Shown: positions 27,381 through 37,348 of the stretch, one piece after another | Numbering within the stretch: the stretch's first letter is position 1 | Layout: each line of letters opens with the position of its first letter | DNA from: Brachionus koreanus | Taxonomy: Eukaryota; Rotifera; Eurotatoria; Ploima; Brachionidae | NCBI GenBank assembly: GCA_016987375.1 | Contig: PJRA01000160.1 | Span: forward strand, 473,828 to 534,258 | DNA: 60,431 nucleotides | Direction: 5' to 3' | The notes under the pieces: model-generated | What the model was told of the DNA's origin: nothing | The model's input: only the letters and a program-made list of their open reading frames with translations | Databases searched by the model: none | Translations under genes and position numbers: made by a program

Positions 27381-30300
27381 ATGAGACTAATAACTAGAAG
27401 TTGTGTGTTTATTTTTGTGCTGATAAATCTGATAAGTTCGAACGACTATGACTCAGCAAAAGTGGAAATTTTAAATTCCGATAGTGAAATTTATGACAAT
27501 TATGACGAGACGGCAGAATTTGGTGAAATTTCTCCGAAAAAAAATCAACTCGTACCTCCATATGTATTGCAAGAGCCAGAATATAAGCGCGTTTGTATTT
27601 ATCCCAATTGGTCAATATTGAGAGATTCGAACATGGCAAAAATCTTTCCAGAAGATATACCTCCAGACTTGTGTACTCACATTCATTATGCCTATGCCAA
27701 TATTGATGTCAGAACTCTTCAGCTTGTACCATCTCAATTTCAAGATATTAACAGTGGCGATCATGGCGGAGTATGAAATTTATTTATTTTTTTTTCTTAT
27801 GGAAAAATTAGGCAATTAATTAAATAAGTTTTGTTTCAAATAAATATTCTCTTTTGTGCTGCACTGTAAATTTAATATTTAATTTTAATTTTATTAATCT
27901 TTGTTACATACAAAGAAGGATAAACTTTAATAAAAAAAATAGGATTAGCTTTAAGTAAAGCTTTTATATTAATATTGTATTGTGTATTTTTTTTTAATTA
28001 ATTGCTTTTGTAAAGAAAATATCCAAAAAATTTTCACTCTTTTCTATCTGAACTAGATTGTATAGTATTTCAAGTCAAATAGGTTTCACATTTTAGTTTA
28101 GTTTATTGAATAAATTTAAATGGCACAATTGATACCGTTGTTTACAGTACTATGTCTGTGAATTACTTTATGTTGCTATATATTTTTTATTTTCTAAATG
28201 AATAAAATGATAAAATGAATAAGAAGAAAAAAATAAACGATAAAAACGGTCTTGCCTGGGCTGATAGTTTACCTTTTTTTCCAGACGTTTTGATTCTTAA
28301 TTTTCTCAATATGCTTTTTGCTTTTTATTTATAGTTCCTTTTCTCTTTCTTTCTTTCTTTGGTGTCCCATGCAATAAACAGTTCTTTTTAGCGTAACCAA
28401 ACATGGTCTGGAAAGCCGTAGTACAAGGTTTTCGTTTTCGTTCTGATTCTCAAAAGTATGTTTGCATAAAAGCAAGTTGCGTAAAATTTTTTATGATGAT
28501 TAGGAAGAAGTTGAGCAGGAAAAATATCCAAAATTTATAATTAATATTTTGGCACTAAACAAATAAATTTTAACTTTAAAAATTTTTCAATTTGCTGTAT
28601 CAAATTTTCTAGAAAAAAAATCTAAAAAAATTTTTTTTAATAGAATTATCTTTTATTTTTACTGTTTAAATGAAAAATATGTTCTTTTTCGCACAAATTC
28701 ATGGATAGACAATCAGATTTAGATTTTTATTCTGCTTCTTTACTTAGCTCAAAACCTTGAGCTAATATTTTGTTTTAAATATTTTTTGTACTTAATAGTT
28801 ATTTTATTTTTCCCTACTCCTTTTTGAATTTTTAGTATTTTAAATTCCGTAAACTTTAAACAGAAGCGGAGCCTTGAGCTAAGGTTTAGTTGGACTTTTT
28901 TGTTTTAAGTTTTATTAATTTATAGCCATAAAGAACGATAAGTTCAAAAAGTACTAAAAGTAAAGGATTCTAAAAAGTTTTTGAAATCTCATTGTTTTTA
29001 CTTCTATTAAAAATATCTAGTTTTTATTTGTTGTTCTTCTAGCTGTTTTTTCCAAAACTGTTCTTAAAGAAAAAAACTTAACTTTCGGTTGACAAAAGAA
29101 GAATATTTTTCTTGAATATATTCGTTCTTATTTTCAGAATAAAATTCTATATTAATTGCACCACTGTCTAAAACAAGCTCAAAGTTTGTTACCACTTCGA
29201 AATTGTACCATACACACAAAATCACCTTCAAAGCGAATTTTTCATGATTAGCTGAGGTGGCTGAGATGGACTCAATCGTTGGTTTCTGCTATCATTGGTT
29301 CGAGATAATGCTCTAGAGTTACTTAGCGCATCTCTAGTCTATTTCTATTTGTTTCAGAGAGCATCTATTGGGTTTTTTTGCTTGCTGAATGATGACAGAA
29401 AAAATAAAAAAAAGAAAATTTTTTATAATTAGTTTTAGAAAATTGAAATAAGTTTAAATTAGGAGAAAATTAACCCATTTCAGTGAGCTCTTTCATGATT
29501 GTTGCCCTCCAAGTCATTGCTGTTCTTCCTACTTTTCGCCTGCCTTGCGGTGTCCATTGTGGAGCTCTTTTTCTTATTCGATTTTCTTCTTTCCTAGAAT
29601 ATGTCCTTGCCACCGTAACTTTTTGTTTTTTTGAACAGGTTCATGAATTCTGAATTTGTTCTTTTGAATAGTTCTTCATCTTTGCATCAGGCCAATGTAT
29701 TTTTAGAATTCTTCTAGTGTAGAATGTATAAATACTTTTTCTGTCAGCTTTAGACATCCCGCAGCATTCAATAACATACATTAGCATTGCTTTCACTATT
29801 CTATTTTACCGCTTCAGCTTTGTTTTATTGCTGAAGCTGGTAAATTTCCATTTTAGTCTTGTCAAAGCACTTTTTCCTTTCGAAAACAGAAAAAAATTAT
29901 TCTCTAAAAAAAATCATTCAAAGCTTGTATCACCAAAAATTTCTCTGCAATTTAGTGATCTTCTAATACTTCTACTATTTCGCAAATTTATTAAGTTTTG
30001 CAGCATGAAAATTTTATGTCATAAATTTTTAATAGTCATAAAAAGATTATTCAAATCTTGAATATTTTATTTATTCAAAAATTCAATATGCTTATTCTGA
30101 TCTAAAAATTTCAATAATTTGCTATGATATAATATTTTCTTTTAGCCTATTTATGAGAGAATTATACGACTTAAAGAAGCCAATCCCAATCTAAAGATTT
30201 TAATATCAATCGGTGGCTGGTTTGCAAAATCTACACCTTTTAATCAAATATTGATTAGCGATGCAACTAGAGCAAGATTTATACAAAATGTGCTTAATTT

Positions 30301-31762
30301 TCTCAAAACATGGAATTTCGATGGACTTGGTAAGTGCCTCAATGAAAACCCTAAATTTTCAAATTTAGTTGTATTCTTAAAGACATTCAATGGGAATATC
30401 CTGGCGATGTTGAATATGGCGCTTCGTCAGACAGCAAAATAAGATTTACATATTTAATTAAAGTAATCATTTAAAAATAGATTTAAACTCTTTTTTCACA
30501 TATTTATCTCTTTTTCTTCTTTTTATCTCTTTTTAGTATTTGTACAAAGCTTTTAAAGATGAATATAAGCGAAGTTTTAAAAAATATATTCTTACTGCTT
30601 TTGCACCAGCAGACGAAAATCGAATTGATGCTGGATATCAAGTCAGAATCATATGCAAGTATTTAAACCAAACTAGAAAGACAAAATTTTTTCAGCTAAA
30701 AATTATTAAAGATATTTAGATTACATATCAATAGCGACATATGATTATACTGGACCTTATGATTCAAAAACTGGCTACAATTCACCTCTATACTCCAGAA
30801 ATCAAATATCAAACAGTGTAGTATGTTAAATTTAATTTTTTTTTTAGATCTTTATTAAATATTTTTCTTAGAATTCATCGGTTAATTTTTGGTTAGAGCG
30901 AGGATGTCCTTCAAAAAAAATTCTCTTAGGAATTCCGACATATGCAAGAGCTTTTAAAATAATTAAAAGAAGCAATTCAAATTTGCTGTTTGTTGGAATC
31001 GAATCAGAACCTTACGTGAGCCCGAGTGTATATACTAGTGAAGAGGGAATCTTGAGCTATTATGAAGTATGCGAATTGATGACTAACAAGGAGTCAAGAG
31101 TTTATTGGGATGATGTAGCCGAAGTTCCTTTCGCAATTGTGTCCAATTCTGCTAATTCTGATTTCGATGGCTCGTCAAACTTGTGGATCTCTTATGAAGA
31201 TGCTCGAAGCGCGAGAAAAAAAGTTGAATATGCCAAAAAAATGTCTTTGGGCGGTGTGTCAGTTTGGTCGTTAGATATGGATGATTTTAAGGACATGTTC
31301 TGTAACCTAGGATCATTTCCTATTATAGAATCTATTAAAGAAGAATTCGAGCACAAAATAACATTAATCACGGATGATTTAGAAAATGTGCAATCAACAA
31401 TAGCCATGTCTACTGATTTGATAAGCACCAAAACTATTGATGGAAGAATTTTTGAAAGTTATGACTCTGACAACGAATATTATGAGGCATTTAATACTGA
31501 AAGTTTAAATGGCGACTCAAAAAATCAATTATCTGTCAATGCTTTTGATAATTCCAACGATTCTATTGTAAATCAAGTTCAAGACAACTATGAAATTCTA
31601 AAGAAAAAATTGAAAAAATTTAAAGCTATAAGAGAAATAAAATTGGTTGCATGTTTGGATAAGCAAAAGTGCAGCCTAAACAGTACCAATCAAATTCAAA
31701 TTAATCATAATTTTTTATTAGTTTTTTGTTTTTTGAAATATTTGCAATTAAATTTTGAATGA
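27381..31762 (+). CDS. GH18 chitinase-like protein with altered catalytic motif
   Basis: Six exons: 27381-27770, 30146-30329, 30383-30462, 30537-30658, 30712-30820 and 30872-31762; phases close for 591 aa. The chosen start gives a signal peptide (MRLITRSCVFIFVLINLISS); an in-frame ATG at 27354 would add nine residues. GH18 blocks: VCIYPNWS, HIHYAYANID, ILISIGGW (strand 3), FDGLDIQWEYP (188-198), ATYDYTGPYD, ILLGIPTYARAF and GVSVWSLDMDDF. The family motif DxxDxDxE is D189-D192-Q194-E196: the proton donor Glu196 stays, but the preceding Asp is Gln. That Asp normally positions the substrate acetamido group, so activity is probably low or altered. After the barrel comes a ~170-residue acidic, low-complexity tail with no chitin-binding domain and a hydrophobic end. 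Likely secreted; a lectin-like role is possible. Confidence 0.9.
28090..28262 (-). repeat. Dispersed repeat, copy B
   Basis: Inverse-orientation partner of the repeat at 7925-8098, in intron 1 of the GH18 gene. The 40-nt core at 28132-28171 is identical to that of copy A; flanking blocks are diverged, and copy B lacks a 7-nt stretch just after the core. Confidence 0.75.
29040..29250 (-). mobile_element. Mariner transposase relic
   Basis: Minus strand reads tttgaaggtgattttgtgtg and further blocks very close to the relic in the aldehyde oxidase intron, through gagcttgttttagacagtgg, gaattttattctga and caaccgaaagtta. It is uninterrupted where the other copy holds a MITE. No intact frame. In intron 1 of the GH18 gene. 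Confidence 0.75.
29470..29740 (-). mobile_element. Second type of non-LTR retrotransposon relic
   Basis: Minus strand encodes, across frame shifts, ILKIHWPDAKM, WQGHILGKKENRIRKRAPQW, TPQGRRKVGRTAMTW and RATIMKELTEMG. This is the RxWRWxGHxLRK...GRPxxTWRR C-terminal region of a non-LTR retrotransposon family distinct from the VRPHLEY type elsewhere in the window. It lies in intron 1 of the GH18 gene. Confidence 0.75.
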
Positions 31763-32542
31763 ATTTATTTATTATATGTTTTTTTTTTTAATGACAAAAT
31801 TTTAATCTTAACAATTCATTATAAATTAATCCTGAATAAATTTGTTTTAGTTCATTTTTTTTTTATTGAAAAGAAATTTAGTAACAGCATTGTTATGATT
31901 TTCTTTAGTCATCAAAATTTACATTAAATTTCATAATTTTAAAATATTTTTTAAGTTTTTTTTTAACTAAAGATGACTTTCAGAAGAAACAAAAATCATC
32001 ATAAAACTAAATACAATGATTGAATAAAATAATGTACAAGATGATCACCTGTTCAAATATTCTTTTAAATTTGATAATAATAAAAATAAGCTACGGCAAG
32101 CAAGCTTGAGAAGACGTCTATGGTAACTTGATGCACACAAATCTTTTTAGTTTCACTTGAATCAAAATCAAGAAAAAAAATTGAATATATATAAATTTCT
32201 AATTTTAAATTTTGATTATGCTATTGTGAAAGTCTTTCTATTAGTTCCAGAGGTAAATCATTTCATTAATTAGCTACTTTATTATTTATAAAATTGGTCA
32301 AATTAATTAACCATTTTAAATGATCTTTTGTATTATTGATATTCTTTTTAATTTACAAAAATATATAAAAAAGATTTTTCATTCTAAAAAGATAATTGAC
32401 TTCGGTTTTGATTTGCATTTTATTCAGAAAAAATTTTTGGCTGGAAAAGTAAGAAAGAAAAGTACAAAAACTAGGATAGACAAAAAAATCGAAATGAAAA
32501 AATCGCGAAAAAAAGAGAGGTTTATTTTATACCGAAAAAAAA
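31763..32542. other. Intergenic, AT-rich
   Basis: 3' flank of the GH18 gene with an aataaa signal near 31836. The open frame 32320-32550 is Lys/Ile-rich and unsupported. Confidence 0.45.
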
Positions 32543-34103
32543 ATGTCTAAAAAATTTAGAACATTATATTATTTTACATTTAAAATGGCCGCCTTTAGCT
32601 TTAATACACTCAGCGACACGTTTTGGCAATGATTCATTCATTGACTATTTTACTTGGGACTTTCAACCATTCATCAAAAAGAACCCTTTTAGATGCTTTC
32701 TGATGTTATCTTTGTATTGGCTATTTTATGGTCTATATATAACCATAAATTCTCAATTGGATTAAGATCGGGTGATATTGGGCACCAAGGGAATACAGAT
32801 ATTTGTTTTTCTTGAAGTCAATCTCGAACAGAATGAGCACTTTGTGAACTAGCCCCATCTTGTTGAAAAATCCAATGCTCACTCTGATCAAAAAATAATT
32901 CGGCTGATGGTAGCAACTGATTTTCTAGGGTGTCAATGTATACAAATTGATTGATTCTGCCTGTATAAATAAAGCAACAACCAGTACCTTTATGATTAAT
33001 ACACCCCCAATTTCCAACCGAACTTCCACCATTCTGTATCTTTGGTATACAAAACTTAGGGTGATACTTTTTGTTTGCAAAACGTTTTACAAACACCATT
33101 GATTTTCTGTTTAATACTTCAAAATTAGATTCATCAGTGAAAATAACTTTTGACCAGTCTTTTACAGTCCATTTTTTTCGTTCTTTGCACCATTTGAGTC
33201 TTTTCGACCGGTCCAATACATTCAAAGGAGGCTTTTTTATAGCAGTATTTGACTGTATATTTTTCCTTAAAAGCATTTTTCTAAAATTTTAGTAAAAAAT
33301 GAATGTTCTAAACTTTATAGACTATTTTATTTTAATGAAATTTGTCTGAGTATTTTTAAAAGACATTTTTCTAGCAGTGTCTTTATTAACACTAACATTT
33401 TGAAACTTAGAACTAAAGCCAGATGCTAATTGTTTATAGCTTTTTGTAAGATTGATTTTAACCTTTCTAAAAATATACGATTCATCTCGACTGGTAAGCT
33501 TTCAAGGTCTTCCAGACCTTGGTAATCTTTGGCCACCACCTTGGTAAAGTCTTCTCATAATTACACTTTGTTGTAAACATGAATTTTCTCGAAACTCCTA
33601 CTAAATCAGCTATTTCTTGTTGAGACTTTGTCTTTTCTTTCAACAGTCCAATTATTTGCCATCTTTGCGCCTCAGTTACTTTTTTTTACCCATTTTTTTG
33701 GAAAAATCAACGAAATGGTACAACTCACTAAATTACCGATTTTAAGGGCAAGAATACTTAATGAGTCGTAAAAAGTGCATGTAAACAATAAAAAAGGACA
33801 TTCAACATTATGTTACTAAAAAAATTTCCAAGGATTGTCAAGGTGTGGTAAAATTTTAGTAAAAAATGAATGTTATAAATTTTATAGACTATTTGATTTT
33901 ATGAAATTTATCTGAGTATTTTTACAGATTTCAGGTTAGGAGTTTTTTTTTTTAAGACAAATTAAATATTAAAATGAACGCTAAAAAAATATTCTATAAG
34001 ATGATAAAGTTTGTATTATATGATAATCGATTTTTATTTCAAATTATCACTATTTAAAAATTTTTTGATTATTTTTTTTGTAATGTTCTAAATTTTCTAG
34101 ACA
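32543..34103 (-). mobile_element. Tc1-family DNA transposon, slightly decayed
   Basis: Terminal inverted repeats: tgtctaaaaaatttagaaca at 32543 and tgttctaaattttctagaca ending at 34103. The minus strand encodes a Tc1 transposase. The N-terminal helix-turn-helix part begins near 33690 and is damaged. The catalytic part is readable at 33276-32590 with IFTDESNF, FQQDGAS and SPDLNPIENLW. With one Trp-to-stop change ignored, the second Asp and the Glu are 34 residues apart, the DD34E of Tc1. A segment of about 90 bp (33284-33375) interrupts the transposase between TARKM and LLRKN and repeats the element's own sequence at about 33845-33935. Confidence 0.88.
33284..33375. repeat. Internal duplication inside the Tc1 transposase
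   Basis: Nearly the same sequence occurs at about 33845-33935 (ttttagtaaaaaatgaatgtt...tctgagtattttta). It contains a sequence like the element's right terminus (aatgttctaaactttatagac), so three same-direction terminus-like copies exist: 33301, 33862 and 34081. The insert is flanked by short direct repeats, tagaaaaatg(t)cttttaa. Confidence 0.75.
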
Positions 34104-34111
34104 TACTGTGT

Positions 34112-34338
34112 TAGTCTTGGGTACCGTTAGTGACGGTGATTAGTCCTTCAAAAAATTTTTATGGCCGTGTATAAAAATAAAATTTAAAAAATGTTAAATG
34201 TAAATAAAAATTTGATATATTATAGAATTGAGTTAAGAAAAAAAGTTAAATTTGAGAAAAAATAATTTTTTTCCCCGCGGCCATCAAGACGACCAAAACC
34301 AAGTTTTGACGCTCTAGTGACCATCACTGACAGTACTA
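34112..34338. mobile_element. hAT-type MITE, family shared with 21.4 kb
   Basis: Begins TAGTCTTGGGTACCGTTAGTGACGG and ends with the imperfect inverse, ccatcactgacagtacta. The centre is AT-rich with tggccgtgtataaaaat and ccccgcggccatcaagacg blocks shared with the MITE in the aldehyde oxidase intron, in inverse orientation. It starts 9 bp beyond the Tc1 terminus. No convincing 8-bp target duplication. Confidence 0.7.
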
Positions 34339-35071
34339 ATAAATATATTTAATAAGAAAATAAATAAATAAAATAATTTTTTTTTATTTTTATTATATAA
34401 ATTATCTTGATAAATTAGATTTATTTTTGTTTAGAAAAAATTATTCTTGTTTAAGTTAATTTTTATTTCCTCATTACTGATATTAGTACAGATCATAAAA
34501 AATAAAATACTATCCGAATTTGTGATTTAGTCATTAGGATGGTACCATTGTTTTTGGATGATTTGAATACTAACGTCAATGAGAGATTTTTAATATTCAC
34601 ATAGAACTTTCTAATTAAACTATCCATTTTCAATATTATTTCTAATATTCGACTAGTAAATTATTTTTAATTATTAAATTTTCGGTCTTCTTTAGAAGGA
34701 TCAGATAATACAAGTAAAAATCAAGATAAAAGTTTTATCTTGATTTCAAGAGAGGTACACTTTCTTTTAATGAACACTTGATTTTTTCAAAACAACGTCG
34801 ATGTCATTTTGACATATTTTGAGTTTTTATTCATCAAAAATTTTACTATTAATGAAGCATTTTTTTTATTGCGAAATATTAATTTTTAAAAAAAGTTTTT
34901 AGACTCAATACATTTAGAGTTTATTTGCTGAAAAATAAAAATAACTATAATTGGCAATTTTTACATCTTAATTTAGATAGAAATTATTAAAATTAAAAAA
35001 AATTGATAAAATTTACTAAAAAAAATTAATTTATCTCATCAAAATGCCTAATTAAAAAAAAATGAATAAAA
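34339..35071. other. Intergenic, AT-rich
   Basis: 3' flank of the GPCR gene. No gene or repeat recognised. Confidence 0.45.
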
Positions 35072-37348
35072 TTAATTTTCTGAACGTTTAGATGAACTAC
35101 CTGTGCTCTCCGATGACAACGAACTAAATCTGTTTTTTCTTATTTTTAAGCTTGACATGTAAAATGGTTGTCTGAGACGTTTTTTTCTTTTATTTTTTAC
35201 ATCCTCTTTTACGTTGTTCATTCTAGCATTTGAATTTTTGCTTATGATGCTAAATTTAGTCACTATCGGTGATTGAAAATGAACAGCTTGAGCCGAAGAC
35301 TTTGGATAATTATTGCTTGTTAACAACGAAGCAACGCGAGTTCTTTCGCGTTCGTTTTTTTGCCTAAAACTAAATATTCTGCCGAATAGGTCCTTGACTT
35401 CGGTGCGAAATTTTTTATGCATCCAAAAGTAGACAATAGGATTATAGCATACACTGCTCATGGCCATAAAATAGCAAAAAAAAAATACATATCTGTTGTG
35501 CAAAGTGTTTAAATTATAGCTCAGACTGCCTGAATCAGTTGATTCTCGTAGGCCTTTAAGCGCATTCATTAAGCACTCTTTATAGGTTTCGTTCTTGCGA
35601 CAGGCCTCTATCATTGTACTATTTAGATAGACAGCCGGTGTATTTGTACGATTGTACAAAACTGTTGCTGACCGGAATAAATGTTCGGTGGGGGTCAAAT
35701 TTTTTTCTATATAATCTACTACAATTGGGTAGAATGTGGTGGCTAAGCGATACAAATGAATGGGTAACCAACTTAATAGAAAAAGTGCTATTATAATAAT
35801 CATTGTTTTGATGGACTTTTTTAAATTTCTTGTACGATTGTAGCCTTCAATTCGCATTCTGGATTTTTTGGGCGTTTTCTTGACGCCAATATGCTGAAAG
35901 TCCAGGGTAGTTGATTTCTTGGACAATAGTGAAAACGATGTAGCATACTGATTGCTGACGTCAAATTCAGACTTTGACTTGTTAGCTAGCAGCATTTTGC
36001 CTTTGCGCGTCTCATTAGTCTCATATCTTTCAATGGGTTCCATTAATTCTTCTACATTTAAATTTAAATACAAATGGTAGATTATTCGGCCATAGAAATA
36101 AAGAATGGCTATCGATGGTATCAAGTATTGAAGAGAAAAATTTAGCAATACCATTATGTTTTTCATGTTCGGATGGGGATATTGAATGATGCATTTTTTG
36201 AATGGATCCTCGCCAAAGTCATTGCCAGTCAAATCATTGAACAAATTGTCAAAATAGTCGGTCTTATTAAAGCTTTTGTCGATCTCAAGTACTGAATTTT
36301 TGTTTGAAACTTTGGAAAAAAGAAATTGCGGAAAAGACAAAATAATGGAAATTATCCAAATAAGAGTAAGGACTAAGTAAATTTTGTGTCTTGTATGATT
36401 ATCAACTAGAATTGACTTTTTTCTCAATTGATATGCTGGATTGCTTATTAAAGGCCTTGTTACTGCAAAATAGCGGTCTATAGATATATAAGCCATGGTG
36501 AAAATATTTACATAAATTGAACAACTTGTGGAAAATGTTCCAATTTGACACAAAAGTGAGCCGAACGGCCATTGTTCACTAAAATAAATAATCAGACACA
36601 AAGGTATATTGAAAATGGTCAAGAACAAGTCGCTTAGGGAAAGATTGGCGACAAAAATGTCTATAAGCTTAATTTGAGCCTTTCGTCTCCATAGAAGAAC
36701 GTAAATGAGCAATGGATTGCTAATAAGTGATGTTATAATTAGAATCGAATAGAAAAAAGCTATACCGAAGAGCAGTGATGAGCTTGATGAATTCGAATTC
36801 GAATTGAATGGCTCATCGAAAAAATTGTAGTCGGTTAAACTACTAGAATTTGAAGTATTCATGAAAAAATTGAAAAATGGGTATTTGGTTGTTTGATAAT
36901 TTATACTAGTAGAGTTAATTGATGATTGATTGTGTAATGATAAGTACTGAGATGGATATTTGTTTTCTGGTCTAGTTAAGCTTGTCGAGTTCATTATTTT
37001 TTGGCTAATGTTGTTTGTGGTTAGCTTTTGCAAAAGAAGATAGTCTTTGAACGAAATGGTTACTGAATTTTTGGCAAGGGCGTACAAATTGCTAAATGAG
37101 TCAGACGAAGCATATTTATTGTAGGATGAATCGCGCGACTTGTCATAGGAGCTTTTGCTTAGCTTGTCAATAATTCCTTTTAGGAGACTTATGGACTCTA
37201 AGAGTTTAGAATCGGGTTCTGATTGAGCTGATCCCGAGTAGTGAACAAGTTCAGAGCCAGATTTGTTGAAATTAGAATAATTTTTTAGTTTCAGTAGTAG
37301 ATTTTTAATCTTTAAATTGCTCACAACACTATCATTAACCGAGCTCAT
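35072..37348 (-). CDS. Class A (rhodopsin-like) GPCR, probably peptide receptor
   Basis: Intronless, 758 aa. Seven hydrophobic segments: about 195-219, 229-256, 268-289, 322-342, 397-425, 511-533 and 619-642. TM2 has ANLSLSD; ECL1 has WPFGSLLC (Cys267), which should pair with Cys386 in ECL2. The DRY motif is 291-293 in SIDRYFAVTRPL; TM6 has SWLP in place of CWxP; TM7 has CYNPIVYFW (NPxxY 636-640) followed by MHKKFR of helix 8. These fit the NPY/RYamide/tachykinin-like peptide receptors, without a clear orthologue. Odd points: a ~190-residue Ser/Asn-rich N terminus with many N-glycosylation sequons, and a third extracellular loop of about 80 residues (540-618) with two Cys and three sequons. 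The C tail is basic and Ser-rich. Plasma membrane. Confidence 0.9.
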   Translation of the reverse strand: MSSVNDSVVSNLKIKNLLLKLKNYSNFNKSGSELVHYSGSAQSEPDSKLLESISLLKGIIDKLSKSSYDKSRDSSYNKYASSDSFSNLYALAKNSVTISFKDYLLLQKLTTNNISQKIMNSTSLTRPENKYPSQYLSLHNQSSINSTSINYQTTKYPFFNFFMNTSNSSSLTDYNFFDEPFNSNSNSSSSSLLFGIAFFYSILIITSLISNPLLIYVLLWRRKAQIKLIDIFVANLSLSDLFLTIFNIPLCLIIYFSEQWPFGSLLCQIGTFSTSCSIYVNIFTMAYISIDRYFAVTRPLISNPAYQLRKKSILVDNHTRHKIYLVLTLIWIISIILSFPQFLFSKVSNKNSVLEIDKSFNKTDYFDNLFNDLTGNDFGEDPFKKCIIQYPHPNMKNIMVLLNFSLQYLIPSIAILYFYGRIIYHLYLNLNVEELMEPIERYETNETRKGKMLLANKSKSEFDVSNQYATSFSLLSKKSTTLDFQHIGVKKTPKKSRMRIEGYNRTRNLKKSIKTMIIIIALFLLSWLPIHLYRLATTFYPIVVDYIEKNLTPTEHLFRSATVLYNRTNTPAVYLNSTMIEACRKNETYKECLMNALKGLRESTDSGSLSYNLNTLHNRYVFFFCYFMAMSSVCYNPIVYFWMHKKFRTEVKDLFGRIFSFRQKNERERTRVASLLTSNNYPKSSAQAVHFQSPIVTKFSIISKNSNARMNNVKEDVKNKRKKRLRQPFYMSSLKIRKNRFSSLSSESTGSSSKRSEN

